DNA of 64,000 bases from Brumimicrobium ulvae (GCF_947504225.1 NZ_CANNGT010000004.1:186001-250000), one strand, 5' to 3'. Positions 44,151 through 53,631 are shown, counted from the stretch's first letter. Numbers and translations are program-made. Notes: generated from the letters alone by a model not told the origin.

Positions 44151-46256
44151 CTATTTAGACAAGACCTTAAATTCTGTTCTTCTGTTTTGTTGATGGGCAG
44201 CTTCTTTATCTGAGCGGCGTGACATCTTAGCTATTTCAGCATCTGTTTTTATAGGTTGCTCCATACCATACCCAGCAAAAACCAATCGGTCCTTTTTGAT
44301 TCCTTTTTCAACTAAATAGTCAACAACTGCTTTCGCTCTGTTCTTAGAAAGTTCTTTGTTAAATGCAGCAGAACCTCTTGAGTCTGTATGACCACTAATC
44401 TCTATCTTTAATCCTGGATTTTCAATTAATAACTGTGTTAATCTGTTTAATTCAATTTCAGATTCAGGTCGTAAAGAATACTTACTTAAATCAAAGAAGA
44501 TGTTTTTCAAGACGATAGATTTACCAACATTCACCTTCTTCAAGTCTATATTTAATTCGACTTCTTTATAACTAGCATCCTGTTTTACATCAAAGTTCTC
44601 TGAGTGGAACAAATAGTCTGTTGCTTTTACTGCGATACCATAGTTTTTACCCCCTGGTAAAGAAACCAAATAACGTCCAGACTTACTATCTGATGTAAAT
44701 TCAGCGATTACCTTATTGGTCTCATTGTCAACCAGCTCAATATCAGCGGCAATTGGCGATTTAGATTCATCATCTCTTACCACTCCTCTCAAAATCATCA
44801 ACTTACTTCCAGAAACCTCAACCTTTGGCTCTATTTGAACAGCGCGAATGGCAATTGTTGCGTTGGCCAAAAGCATATCTTCTCCGCTCAATATCGGATC
44901 TTTCTTTTCCCCCAATAAAGTTACTTTATAGAGGTCGTTTCCTCCAAAACCATCTTCACGGAAGGAGGTCATATAAGCATCTCGTCCATTTGCAGCAACA
45001 ACAAAAAACACATCATGGTCTGGTGTATTGATTGGATAGCCTAAATTTTCTGGGTCAGACCAAGTCCCGTCCTCGTTTTTTACTGCTTTAAAAACATCAT
45101 AGCCCCCCATTGAGTTATGCCCTTTTGATGAAAAATATATAGTCTTCCCGTCCGGATGAACATAAATTCCATCCTCATCATATTTTGAATTAATATTTTC
45201 TGGTAAACGCTCGACATTACCCCACTCTTCTTTTTCTTCATTCCAAGTTGCAACATAAATATCTCTGTCCTTAGGGTCTCCTTTTTTAACCAAAGGACGC
45301 TCACTAATAAAATACAACTGTCTTCCATCTGGAGTATACCAAGCAGAAGCTTCGTGGTACTCACTGCAAATGGCATCATTTAATTTTTTTGGTTTACTCC
45401 AAGTATCACCATCTCGGAGACTTTCATAGAGATTACCATCTCCCTTATCATCGATATAAACAATCATTTTACTTCCATCAGGACTCAATGAAACTACAGC
45501 ATCATGACCTTTAGTATTGATCGGCGCACCTACATTTCTTGCTGGAGTCCAATCTTTGCTTGTATAACGGTTCGAAGTATAGACATCTTCAAAATATTCA
45601 TCTGAAAATTCATCTCTTTCATCACCAGTTGAACCCGGTCTACGGCTCGTAAAGAAAATCTCAGAAGCATTGGCCGTCATCACCATTCCATATTCTGGAT
45701 AAGCAGAGTTAATTTGCTTTCCCATATTGTCTATCCAAACGCGAACAGGATTTTTCACCAACTGCTTACCCGACTGACACTCTAGGATTCTTTTATTTAC
45801 ATCCATATATGCTTCAAGGTCTTTTTTCGAATCAATACGTCCTTTATGGGTTTCGTAATGATTAATTGCCTTATCCCAATCCATTTTCAGGTGAAAACCT
45901 CTACCTAAAAAATAGTGGATGTCTGGGTGTAAGTTGGCATTTAATTGGAATGCATTTTGAAAATATTCCAAAGCCTTAAATTTTTGAGGTGTATTCAAAT
46001 AACACAGTCCAATCTGATAATTCACATGAGCGCTTTTCGGATTGAATTCTTGGGCCTTCAAATAATAATTCAAGGCTTGTCCATATCTCGGAAAAGGCAT
46101 TGGCATCATCAATTCGTCTGCCATTTTAAGATGGTCTTCCGCTTCCTTAAACTCTTTCTTATTGTCTTTAAAATTCTTTTTATCGAAAGTCACTTCTTGT
46201 GCAAACAAAGAAATACTGAAAAGGCTTAAAACTGAAATTAGAACTATTTTCTTCAT
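44151..46256 (-). CDS. PorE-like TPR/PD40/OmpA envelope protein
   Basis: The 701-residue protein has a signal peptide (MKKIVLISVLSLFSISLFAQ), N-terminal TPR units (about 25-165; ALNYYLKAQEFNPKS, ALEYFQNAFQLNA), a WD40-like PD40 propeller (about 180-445; GHDAVVSLSPDGSKMIVYID, YDEDGIYVHPDGKTIYFSSK), a carboxypeptidase-regulatory or CNA-B-like domain (about 480-560), and a C-terminal OmpA peptidoglycan-binding domain (ISGHTDSRGSAAFN, NRRTEFKV). This order is that of PorE, which anchors the type IX secretion machinery to peptidoglycan, but paralogues with the same layout are common. Its start overlaps the stop of the upstream TPR gene by 1 bp. Confidence 0.88.
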   Translation of the reverse strand: MKKIVLISVLSLFSISLFAQEVTFDKKNFKDNKKEFKEAEDHLKMADELMMPMPFPRYGQALNYYLKAQEFNPKSAHVNYQIGLCYLNTPQKFKALEYFQNAFQLNANLHPDIHYFLGRGFHLKMDWDKAINHYETHKGRIDSKKDLEAYMDVNKRILECQSGKQLVKNPVRVWIDNMGKQINSAYPEYGMVMTANASEIFFTSRRPGSTGDERDEFSDEYFEDVYTSNRYTSKDWTPARNVGAPINTKGHDAVVSLSPDGSKMIVYIDDKGDGNLYESLRDGDTWSKPKKLNDAICSEYHEASAWYTPDGRQLYFISERPLVKKGDPKDRDIYVATWNEEKEEWGNVERLPENINSKYDEDGIYVHPDGKTIYFSSKGHNSMGGYDVFKAVKNEDGTWSDPENLGYPINTPDHDVFFVVAANGRDAYMTSFREDGFGGNDLYKVTLLGEKKDPILSGEDMLLANATIAIRAVQIEPKVEVSGSKLMILRGVVRDDESKSPIAADIELVDNETNKVIAEFTSDSKSGRYLVSLPGGKNYGIAVKATDYLFHSENFDVKQDASYKEVELNIDLKKVNVGKSIVLKNIFFDLSKYSLRPESEIELNRLTQLLIENPGLKIEISGHTDSRGSAAFNKELSKNRAKAVVDYLVEKGIKKDRLVFAGYGMEQPIKTDAEIAKMSRRSDKEAAHQQNRRTEFKVLSK

Positions 46257-47356
46257 TATTTTTCGATTAAATTTCCACAACTATTCGTTGTATAATATTC
46301 TTCTGCAATACGAATTCCGAGATCTGCGGCTTGACTCCAATCCTTACATGCTTGAACTTCGTTTCTTAACATTTCATTCGCAATGGCACGGTTGTAATAC
46401 GCCGCCCCTAAATTTTCGTCTCTTTCAATTGCCTTGGTACTATACGTGACTACATTTTCATATTCCTCCATTTCCATATATACACCTGCAATGTTATTAT
46501 AAGCAATGGCATAATCAGGACTTAAAAGGTTTACGCGTTTAAAATCTGAAAGCGCTGCTGGATATTCGCCTTTTTCGAATTTTGCGAATCCTCTATTGTT
46601 CCAAGCCAGATAGTTGTTTTGATCAATAAGAATAGCTTTATCATATGCTTTTATCGCGCGATCATATTCTTTTTGCTCTCGATATAAACTCCCAAGATTG
46701 TTATAAGCAAGGCCTGATTTTTTATTCAATTCAGCAGCTTTGGTGTAGTCTGCAATCGCCTTGTCTATTTTTCCAGTTAACTTATACGCACTCCCTCTAT
46801 CGTTATAAGCATCTGCATCTTTAGGGTCAATAAGCACCACTTTAGAAAAATCTTCTACAGCAGTTTCGTATTGACCTAATTTAAAATATAGGATTCCACG
46901 TTGATAATAATAGCGCTTATCACTTTTCATACGATCTATCGCACTTGAATAATATTTTATTGCCAAATCTGTACTGTCCTTCAACTCTGCTAGTGTTCCT
47001 AACTCATAAAAAGGTAGATGTGCAGTTTCATCCATTGTTGTAAGGTGCAAAAATTGCTGTTCTGCCATTTCCACTTTCTTGTCTGAAAGGTAAGTATAAG
47101 CTAAGTTAGAGTGAGCTATGATAAAGTCGGGAGAAATCTCGATGGCTTTTTTAAATTGCTTTATCGCTTCAGCATAATTTTTATTTTCGAAGGCTGTTGT
47201 TCCTTCGTTGTATGCTTTTTGCGCCTCTGGATCAACCCCTGTTGAGTCAATTTCTACATTATTGGCTACAACAATTTTCACGCTATCTTCTTGACCATAA
47301 GTAGATAAAATGAAAAAAAAGCAAAACAGCAGCAGGAATGACTGTAAGTTTCTCAT
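46256..47356 (-). CDS. TPR-repeat secreted protein co-transcribed with PorE-like gene
   Basis: The 366-residue protein has a signal peptide (LQSFLLLFCFFFILSTYGQE) and about eight regular TPR units from residue 45 to the end, for example YAEAIKQFKKAIEISPDF, YETAVEDFSKVVLIDPKDA and YDRAIKAYDKAILIDQNN. No enzymatic domain is present. The 1-bp stop/start overlap with the OmpA-domain gene implies coupled translation and a physical or functional partnership in the envelope. Upstream is a 203-bp gap divergent to ctaA. Confidence 0.88.
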   Translation of the reverse strand: MRNLQSFLLLFCFFFILSTYGQEDSVKIVVANNVEIDSTGVDPEAQKAYNEGTTAFENKNYAEAIKQFKKAIEISPDFIIAHSNLAYTYLSDKKVEMAEQQFLHLTTMDETAHLPFYELGTLAELKDSTDLAIKYYSSAIDRMKSDKRYYYQRGILYFKLGQYETAVEDFSKVVLIDPKDADAYNDRGSAYKLTGKIDKAIADYTKAAELNKKSGLAYNNLGSLYREQKEYDRAIKAYDKAILIDQNNYLAWNNRGFAKFEKGEYPAALSDFKRVNLLSPDYAIAYNNIAGVYMEMEEYENVVTYSTKAIERDENLGAAYYNRAIANEMLRNEVQACKDWSQAADLGIRIAEEYYTTNSCGNLIEK

Positions 47357-47495
47357 AATAGTATTGTTTTTAAAAGACTAAATATAATCTTTTCAAGCAA
47401 ATAATCACTATTTCCATTCAGAGAACTCAAACACTATTCTAATTATATGTAAAATAAAAACATGGGTTTTTCAGACATTATTGTCGTTTGAATAG

Positions 47496-47503
47496 TATTT
47501 TTG
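47496..47503 (+). promoter_or_regulatory. Candidate -7 box for ctaA
   Basis: TATTTTTG (TAnnTTTG) lies 56 bp upstream of the ctaA ATG in the divergent gap. No -33 TTG at 19-21 bp. Confidence 0.35.
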
Positions 47504-47559
47504 TTACAGAATAAAGGTGACATAAAAAGTGCTCTTTATTCCAACTAAAAATAGCTGAG

Positions 47560-48573
47560 ATGAAATATGGAAAGTGGTTTGTTCGGGTCAATTGGATAAC
47601 TCTGGTTTTTATTTTTTTAGTGGTCATTGCAGGAAGCTTTGTTAGAATTACAGGAAGTGGAATGGGATGTCCAGATTGGCCAAAGTGTTTTGGGCAGTGG
47701 GTTCCTCCAACAGACAGTGCTACTTTGCCTGACAATTACAAAGACATTTATAGCGAGAAACGAGCGAAAAAAGTAGAAAAATTCAGCAATATGCTTTCTG
47801 CCATTGGATTAGAAGAAAGCGCTAATAAAATTCGCAACGACAAGTCTATTTTAATCGAGCAAGATTTTAACGCTAGAAAAACTTGGACCGAATATGTCAA
47901 TCGACTGTTTGGTTTTATGGCGGGGAATGGCGTTTTATTGGTTTTTCTTTGGATAGTCGCAAAATATCGTCAAAAGAAATTGGTCGTCGTTTCTACTGTA
48001 AATTTACTTTTATTGGTCTTCCAGGCTTGGTTTGGGTCTATTGTTGTTGCAACGAACCTTGTACCCTGGACAATAACTGTTCATATGTTTTTGGCCCTGG
48101 TCATCATCGGATTACAACTATATATAATTAGAATAGTTTCAACGACGCAACAAAAAAACATAAAAGTCAGCAAGCCATTTTACGCTTTAGTTTTCTTTAT
48201 TTTCGTTGTTGTTTTTGCACAAATGTTTTTAGGAACACAGGTTCGAGAAGAAATTGATCACCTTACCAAAATGGGGATTGGCCGAGAAGGCTGGGCTGAA
48301 AACTTGGGAACCATTTTCTTTATCCACAGAAGTTCTTCATGGATTATCCTTGGTTTGATTACCGTTATGTTTTGGATTTCAAGAAAACGTAAAGATTTAC
48401 GTATTATTCATTGGGCTTTTGTAATGTTAGCCATAGAATTATTGAGTGGGGTTATTCTCAATCATTTTAATGTTCCAGGTCTGGTTCAAACAGCTCATTT
48501 ACTCTTTGCATGTATCCTGTTCGGAATACTTATGATGGCAACTTTCAGATTAAAGACGAAAGAGATTGCATAG
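47560..48573 (+). CDS. ctaA: Heme A synthase (CtaA/COX15 family)
   Basis: The 337-residue membrane protein has about eight helices and family motifs: GSFVRITGSGMGCPDWPKC with the Cys pair at 37 and 43, FGQWVPP, TITVHMFLALVI, FFIHRSSSW and VQTAHLLFAC. It oxidises the C8 methyl of heme O to give heme A for cytochrome oxidase. In the first helix-pair motif, where many homologues have ExxHR, this protein has EYVNR with Asn114, so one of four usual heme-ligand histidines is absent; three remain. No ctaB or cytochrome-oxidase gene is nearby. The gap to the aldehyde dehydrogenase gene is 37 bp. Confidence 0.92.
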   Translation: MKYGKWFVRVNWITLVFIFLVVIAGSFVRITGSGMGCPDWPKCFGQWVPPTDSATLPDNYKDIYSEKRAKKVEKFSNMLSAIGLEESANKIRNDKSILIEQDFNARKTWTEYVNRLFGFMAGNGVLLVFLWIVAKYRQKKLVVVSTVNLLLLVFQAWFGSIVVATNLVPWTITVHMFLALVIIGLQLYIIRIVSTTQQKNIKVSKPFYALVFFIFVVVFAQMFLGTQVREEIDHLTKMGIGREGWAENLGTIFFIHRSSSWIILGLITVMFWISRKRKDLRIIHWAFVMLAIELLSGVILNHFNVPGLVQTAHLLFACILFGILMMATFRLKTKEIA

Positions 48574-48610
48574 AAAATATTAATTTACACTCCAAGACTA
48601 AGTTATAATT

Positions 48611-50053
48611 ATGGAAAAAATTCAGAATTACATCAACGGTAAATTTGTTGCGCCTAAAGCAGGGAATTATTTTGACAATATAGAACCTTCCAAAGGAGTT
48701 GCTTATTCTTTGATCCCAGATTCTCAAACAGAAGATGTCGAAGCGGCAATTGCAGCAGCACAAGCAGCATTCCCAAGTTGGTCTGGATTAAGCATTGAAG
48801 AACGTGGAGACTGGATGATGAAACTTTCTGAAGGAATCGCAGCAAGAATGACTGAGTTTGTTGAAGCTGAAAGTCGTGACAATGGGAAACCCATAAAACT
48901 TGCTGAGCATGTAGATATTCCACGTGCTATTTCAAACTTTAAGTTTTTCGCCACTGGAGTTCAACACTACGCTTCTGAATCGCACGAAATGGTTGGAGTG
49001 GGAATCAATTATACTTTGCGCAAGCCATTGGGTGTTGTAGGTTGTATTTCCCCATGGAATTTACCTTTGTATTTGTTCTCGTGGAAAATTGCGCCCGCTA
49101 TGGCAACAGGAAATTGTGTCGTTGCAAAACCTTCTGAAGTTACTCCGTACACTGCTTATTTATTGTGTAAGGTCATGGAGGACATTAACTTTCCAAAAGG
49201 AGTTTTGAACATCGTTCACGGATACGGTCACACAGCGGGAGATGCAATTGTTCGTCATGAATTAACCAAAGCCATCTCATTTACTGGTGGCACCACAACA
49301 GGTCAAACCATTGCGAAGATTGCAGCACCGATGTTTAAAAAACTTTCTCTAGAATTGGGTGGAAAGAATCCAAACATCATTTTTGACGATTGTGATTTTG
49401 ATGAAATGTTGAGCACAACGATACGTTCGAGCTTTGCCAATCAAGGTCAAATTTGTTTATGTGGTTCAAGAATTTTTGTTCAAAAGGGTATTTACGACCG
49501 ATTTAAAACAGAGTTTGTAGCAAAAATTAAAAACGCGAAAGTTTCCTATCCGACAGATCCTAAGGCTCAATTGGGCGCAGTGGTTTCTAAGTCACACATG
49601 GAAAAGGTGTTGAGTTATATTGAACTGGCCAAAGATGAAGGTGGTACTATTCTAGCTGGTGGACACCAAGTAAAACTAGAAGCTCCTTATGATCAAGGAT
49701 TCTATATCGCTCCAACAATTATCGAAGGATTGAAATTTGATTGCAGAACGAATCAGGAAGAAATTTTCGGGCCTGTAGTGACCATTACTCCATTTGAAAC
49801 AGAAGAAGAGGTTTTAATGATGGCCAATTCTACGCAATATGGATTATCAGCAACAATATGGACCAATGATTTAAAACGAGCTCACCGTATGGCCAACGAC
49901 ATTGAAGCAGGAATTGTTTGGATTAATGCTTGGTTGGTTAGAGATTTACGTACGCCGTTTGGAGGGACAAAATCTTCTGGAGTTGGAAGAGAAGGTGGCT
50001 GGGAAGCTATGAAGTTTTTTACTGAGCCGAAGAATGTTTTTGTGAAGTATTAG
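48611..50053 (+). CDS. Aldehyde dehydrogenase, 2-(amino/hydroxy)muconic-semialdehyde type
   Basis: The 480-residue NAD-dependent enzyme has the general-base segment LSLELGGKNPNIIF with Glu248 and the nucleophile in FANQGQICLCGSRIFV with Cys282. NAD-binding segments SPWNLPLYLFSWK and FTGGTTTG are also present. The C-terminal WLVRDLRTPFGGTKSSG matches muconic-semialdehyde dehydrogenases (ALDH8/AMSDH/HMSD), whose arginine contacts the substrate carboxylate. In Bacteroidota this enzyme normally serves the kynurenine branch of tryptophan breakdown. No other pathway gene is in the window, so the substrate assignment rests on motif alone. It follows ctaA closely. Confidence 0.88.
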   Translation: MEKIQNYINGKFVAPKAGNYFDNIEPSKGVAYSLIPDSQTEDVEAAIAAAQAAFPSWSGLSIEERGDWMMKLSEGIAARMTEFVEAESRDNGKPIKLAEHVDIPRAISNFKFFATGVQHYASESHEMVGVGINYTLRKPLGVVGCISPWNLPLYLFSWKIAPAMATGNCVVAKPSEVTPYTAYLLCKVMEDINFPKGVLNIVHGYGHTAGDAIVRHELTKAISFTGGTTTGQTIAKIAAPMFKKLSLELGGKNPNIIFDDCDFDEMLSTTIRSSFANQGQICLCGSRIFVQKGIYDRFKTEFVAKIKNAKVSYPTDPKAQLGAVVSKSHMEKVLSYIELAKDEGGTILAGGHQVKLEAPYDQGFYIAPTIIEGLKFDCRTNQEEIFGPVVTITPFETEEEVLMMANSTQYGLSATIWTNDLKRAHRMANDIEAGIVWINAWLVRDLRTPFGGTKSSGVGREGGWEAMKFFTEPKNVFVKY

Positions 50054-50100
50054 CAGTTGTAGGCTTTTGGCGCTTTTTACAATAGGAATTTAGTTTTAAC

Positions 50101-50140
50101 CGCAGAGGAAGCAGAGGTTTCGCAGAGTTTTCAGAGAAAA
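50101..50140. repeat. Four-unit 10-bp periodic CAGAG repeat
   Basis: Four consecutive 10-bp units share the core CAGAG at positions 2-6 or 3-7: cgcagaggaa, gcagaggttt, cgcagagttt and tcagagaaaa. The period equals about one helical turn. Short CGCAGAG-rich tracts like this appear between genes in many bacteria. It lies in the 103-bp gap between convergent genes. Confidence 0.7.
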
Positions 50141-50156
50141 AAATTCTTACAATGAG

Positions 50157-50507
50157 TTACTGAATCACAAACCATTTCAAAATATAATAGAAAATAGTGA
50201 AATGGAATGCTGAATTAACCATTAACAACAGGATAAAAGGGAAGGTAACTTGATCAGAATTTAATGACTTATATTCTCGATCAGGCCATTGTCTGGCTAT
50301 TTTACGGATTTGTGTACCTAGAATAACGGTGAAAATTATATAGAAAATAAAATATGCCAAAGCATAAGCGATGATTGAACTATCCTCCAAACTATTGACA
50401 TAAATAAAGACTGGTGAAAAAGGCAGAATAAAAATCAATCCATATTTGATTCGTCCCTGATCTAAAGAATTCCAAGAAAATTTTCTTAACATATATTCTA
50501 ACGCCAT
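50157..50507 (-). CDS. Small three-helix membrane protein, unknown
   Basis: The 116-residue protein has three hydrophobic helices: about 23-38 (GLIFILPFSPVFIYV), 46-65 (AYALAYFIFYIIFTVILG) and 90-112 (FILLLMVNSAFHFTIFYYIL). The N-terminus is amphipathic with SWNSLDQGRIK. I recognise no family. It is a single gene on the reverse strand, convergent with the aldehyde dehydrogenase. The 203 bp upstream hold a possible -7 box only. Confidence 0.55.
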   Translation of the reverse strand: MALEYMLRKFSWNSLDQGRIKYGLIFILPFSPVFIYVNSLEDSSIIAYALAYFIFYIIFTVILGTQIRKIARQWPDREYKSLNSDQVTFPFILLLMVNSAFHFTIFYYILKWFVIQ

Positions 50508-50710
50508 TATTGGTGCTTTGAAGAATTCAAACTTTTTTGGGTGTGTATTTTCGATGGGATTCTATTTATAACTTATTAAAACAAAGTTAGAAATATTACA
50601 AATACCAATCTTCAAGAAACATAATAAATATGATATTATTGAGTTGGGTAATGCCAATAAGGCTTAGGTTTGCAGAATATCATTCTTAAAAAAGCACTCA
50701 CTTTTAACAC

Positions 50711-51127
50711 TTAAAGAAATAAAAGAAAACTTAGAATTGGGAACAAAACAAAAGAGACGCCAACAAACTTCATGAGTTTTACAACCAACTTGTACCGTTG
50801 TATTAATTCCTTGTGATTAGTTGCTTTGATTTCATGTGCACAATTAAAAAGAATCAAGTTGTTTAGCCTTCTGCCCTTATACGGACCAAATTGTATCGTA
50901 TTTGCTTTATACAACAAAAGATCTACTCTTTTCAACAAATAGGCAAACATTTGAAATTCAACTATAAAAAACAGAAAAAAGAAAACGAAACTTGCAAACA
51001 TGAAGTATATCGGCAAGTAGTTCACCCAATCTTTAGGCAAAAGAAATGCTCCCATGAAAAAAGTCAGGATGAGGACAACAAAATAATAATCTAAAAATTT
51101 CGATTTTCTTTCAATAGTTGTTTTCAT
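50711..51127 (-). CDS. Small membrane protein, unknown
   Basis: The 138-residue protein has three hydrophobic segments: about 13-30 (YYFVVLILTFFMGAFLL), 36-65 (YLPIYFMFASFVFFFLFFIVEF) and 118-137 (FVGVSFVLFPILSFLLFL). A basic, aromatic cytosolic loop lies between them (about 75-110). No family is recognised. It is followed 38 bp upstream on the same strand by a secreted small protein gene, so the two may share a transcript. Confidence 0.55.
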   Translation of the reverse strand: MKTTIERKSKFLDYYFVVLILTFFMGAFLLPKDWVNYLPIYFMFASFVFFFLFFIVEFQMFAYLLKRVDLLLYKANTIQFGPYKGRRLNNLILFNCAHEIKATNHKELIQRYKLVVKLMKFVGVSFVLFPILSFLLFL

Positions 51128-51165
51128 GGACGACTAAAAATACAGTTTTATTCGCATAAAGTGAA

Positions 51166-51555
51166 TTATTTATAATTCTCATAGTTTTTCCTCCTAAGCC
51201 TTTTCTGCCGAAAACTTAAATCACAATTTGGCTCTATTAAAATTGATACGAATGTTATTCTTTCTGATGAAACCTCAATATGATCGACTAAAATGGTTTT
51301 TCCATCAAAAGAATGATATTCCAATGAATAAACGCCCTGAGGTAGTGTTGGGGCTTGGTATATATCACTCAGGTCATATATAAATCTAATATCTTCCGGT
51401 AAGTTCGCACCAGATATCTTTACAGAAACAGAATCTAATTGAACGTTGCTTGATAAAATACAATTACTATTACTGAAAACTTCAACCTTGATTGATCCAT
51501 GTTGACCATATGCTGTTAAACAACTGAGGATAAAAAAGCATAGCAATGATTTCAT
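51166..51555 (-). CDS. Small secreted protein with a beta-sandwich-like domain
   Basis: The 129-residue protein has a signal peptide (MKSLLCFFILSCLTAYGQ) and a short all-beta region (SIKVEVFSNSNCILS to VSILIEPNCDL) with turns such as LPQGVYSLEYHSFDG reminiscent of carboxypeptidase-D regulatory-like or Cna-B folds. The C-terminus is basic (FRQKRLRRKNYENYK). No specific family or function is recognised. It lies downstream of dxs on the same strand and 60 bp from it. Confidence 0.65.
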   Translation of the reverse strand: MKSLLCFFILSCLTAYGQHGSIKVEVFSNSNCILSSNVQLDSVSVKISGANLPEDIRFIYDLSDIYQAPTLPQGVYSLEYHSFDGKTILVDHIEVSSERITFVSILIEPNCDLSFRQKRLRRKNYENYK

Positions 51556-51615
51556 TTATTTATTCTTAGAAAATGTCAATCCTTCTCTCTCTTTCTTACT
51601 CCCTCTCCCTTCTTA

Positions 51616-53580
51616 CTACCCTACAGAATACTTCACCTTGTTCTCAGCACTCAAAGATGATTTCAATTCTGGCAACATTTCCAACACCGTTTTAATGATT
51701 CCTTTAACATCGAAACCTACATCAGCATAAAGCTCTTGCTGTGTACCGTGGTGAATGTATTCATCAGGAATTCCAAGTCTCTTCACTTTAGAAGTATATC
51801 CTTGATCAACCATAAATTCTAGAATAGCACTTCCCATTCCTCCCATTACACAACCGTCTTCAACAGTGATGACTTTATCGAATTTTGAGAACACTTCGTG
51901 CAATAGGTTTTCATCCAATGGTTTTACAAAACGCATATCGTAATGTGCTACCGAAGCTCCCATTCCTTCCAATTCTTTGATTGCTTCTTGAGCGAAGTTT
52001 CCAGGATGCCCGATAGATAAAATAGCGATATCTTCTCCATTGGTAACTTTTCGTCCAGTTCCAACTTTCATCGGTTTCATTACTGTTTTCCATTCTGTCA
52101 TAACCCCTTTACCTCTAGGATATCGAATGCTGAATGGTCCCATGTTTTCTTGCTGAGCCGTAAACATCATGTTTCTTAGCTCTGCTTCGTTCATAGGTGC
52201 AGCAACAATCATATTAGGAATGCTGCGCATATAAGCGATGTCGTAAGCCCCATGGTGAGTTGCACCATCAGCTCCTGCAAATCCGGCACGATCTAAACAG
52301 AATACCACGTTCAAGTTTTGCAAAGCTACGTCGTGAATCACCTGATCATAGGCGCGCTGCATAAAAGAAGAGTATATATTACAGAAAGGAACTAAACCTT
52401 GTGTTGCCAATCCTGCAGAAAAAGTTACCGCATGTTGTTCTGCAATCCCCACGTCAAAAGAACGATTGGGCATTGCTTTCATCATAATATTGAGTGAAGA
52501 ACCAGAAGGCATTGCTGGGGTAATTCCCATGATTTTATCGTTCTTCTCTGCTAATTCTACAATGGTATGTCCAAAAACTTCTTGGTATTTTGGAGGTTGA
52601 GGCGAACTGGGAACAATTTTTACAATTTCACCTGTTTCCTTATTGAAAACTCCAGGCGCATGCCATTGCGTTGGGTTTCCTTCCTCCGAATATTTAAATC
52701 CTTTCCCTTTTTTTGTTATACAATGTAAAATCTTTGGACCTGGAATATCTTTTAAATCTTCAAATATTTTCGCCAATCCAATTACATCATGACCATCTAC
52801 AGGTCCGAAATAGCGGAAATTCAAGGCTTCAAACATATTGCTTTGTTTAAGCAAGCTCCCTTTAAGGGCGGTTGAAACTTTACTAACTACTGAACGTGCG
52901 TCCGGACCAAATTTTGAAATTTTTTCCAACATTGTCCACACCTCATCTTTCACCTTGTTGTAAGTATGCGAAGTCGTGATGTCTGTTAAATAGTCGCGTA
53001 AAGCACCAACATTTGGATCAATCGACATACAATTGTCGTTTAATACCACCAATAAGTTGGCATCTTTTTCAAACCCCGCATGATTCAGTCCTTCGAATGC
53101 TAATCCAGCCGTCATGGCTCCATCACCAATTACAGCAATATGCTGACGGTTTGGAAGGCCTTTGTAACGATTGGCAACAGCCATTCCTAAGGCGCCTGAA
53201 ATAGAAGTTGATGAATGTCCTACACCAAAAGTATCATATTCACTTTCGCTACGTTTTGGAAATCCACTAATTCCTCCTTTTGTACGATTCGTAGGAAAAG
53301 CATCTCTTCTTCCTGTCAGAATTTTATGTCCATATGCTTGATGTCCAACATCCCAGACCAATTGGTCGTGCGGTGTATCAAAAGCATAATGTAAAGCAAC
53401 TGTTAATTCAACAACACCTAGACTTGCTCCAAAGTGTGAATTACCAATTTCTGATAATACATCAATCATATATTGACGTACTTCCTCAGAAACTTGAGGT
53501 AGTTGCTCTTCTGTTAACTTTCTTAAGTCAGCAGGATTATTGATGTCTTTTAAGAGTAGACCTGGTTTATATTTCGCCAT
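51616..53580 (-). CDS. dxs: 1-deoxy-D-xylulose-5-phosphate synthase
   Basis: The 654-residue thiamine-diphosphate enzyme condenses pyruvate and glyceraldehyde-3-phosphate in the first step of the MEP isoprenoid pathway. It shows the ThDP motif VIGDGAMTAGLAFEGLNHAG through the NDNCMSI end of that site. It also has the transketolase-like middle domain with FDVGIAEQHAVTFSAGLA (catalytic Glu), DRAGFAGADGATHHGAYD, and a C-terminal domain ending in the VEDGCVMGGMGSA region. Length is typical. A good promoter lies just upstream. The 155 bp before it to the next gene are non-coding and rich in TTTAAAC. Confidence 0.96.
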   Translation of the reverse strand: MAKYKPGLLLKDINNPADLRKLTEEQLPQVSEEVRQYMIDVLSEIGNSHFGASLGVVELTVALHYAFDTPHDQLVWDVGHQAYGHKILTGRRDAFPTNRTKGGISGFPKRSESEYDTFGVGHSSTSISGALGMAVANRYKGLPNRQHIAVIGDGAMTAGLAFEGLNHAGFEKDANLLVVLNDNCMSIDPNVGALRDYLTDITTSHTYNKVKDEVWTMLEKISKFGPDARSVVSKVSTALKGSLLKQSNMFEALNFRYFGPVDGHDVIGLAKIFEDLKDIPGPKILHCITKKGKGFKYSEEGNPTQWHAPGVFNKETGEIVKIVPSSPQPPKYQEVFGHTIVELAEKNDKIMGITPAMPSGSSLNIMMKAMPNRSFDVGIAEQHAVTFSAGLATQGLVPFCNIYSSFMQRAYDQVIHDVALQNLNVVFCLDRAGFAGADGATHHGAYDIAYMRSIPNMIVAAPMNEAELRNMMFTAQQENMGPFSIRYPRGKGVMTEWKTVMKPMKVGTGRKVTNGEDIAILSIGHPGNFAQEAIKELEGMGASVAHYDMRFVKPLDENLLHEVFSKFDKVITVEDGCVMGGMGSAILEFMVDQGYTSKVKRLGIPDEYIHHGTQQELYADVGFDVKGIIKTVLEMLPELKSSLSAENKVKYSVG

Positions 53581-53599
53581 TTATTAAATCGTATGAACG

Positions 53600-53631
53600 C
53601 AAAAATACGTTTACTTATTATAGTTACAAAA
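53600..53631 (-). promoter_or_regulatory. Bacteroidota-type promoter of dxs
   Basis: On the reverse strand, TTTTG (53627-53631) and TATTTTTG (53600-53607) are separated by 19 bp, matching the TTTG-N19-TAnnTTTG consensus. The start of transcription would lie about 10-15 bp upstream of the dxs ATG at 53580. Confidence 0.7.
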
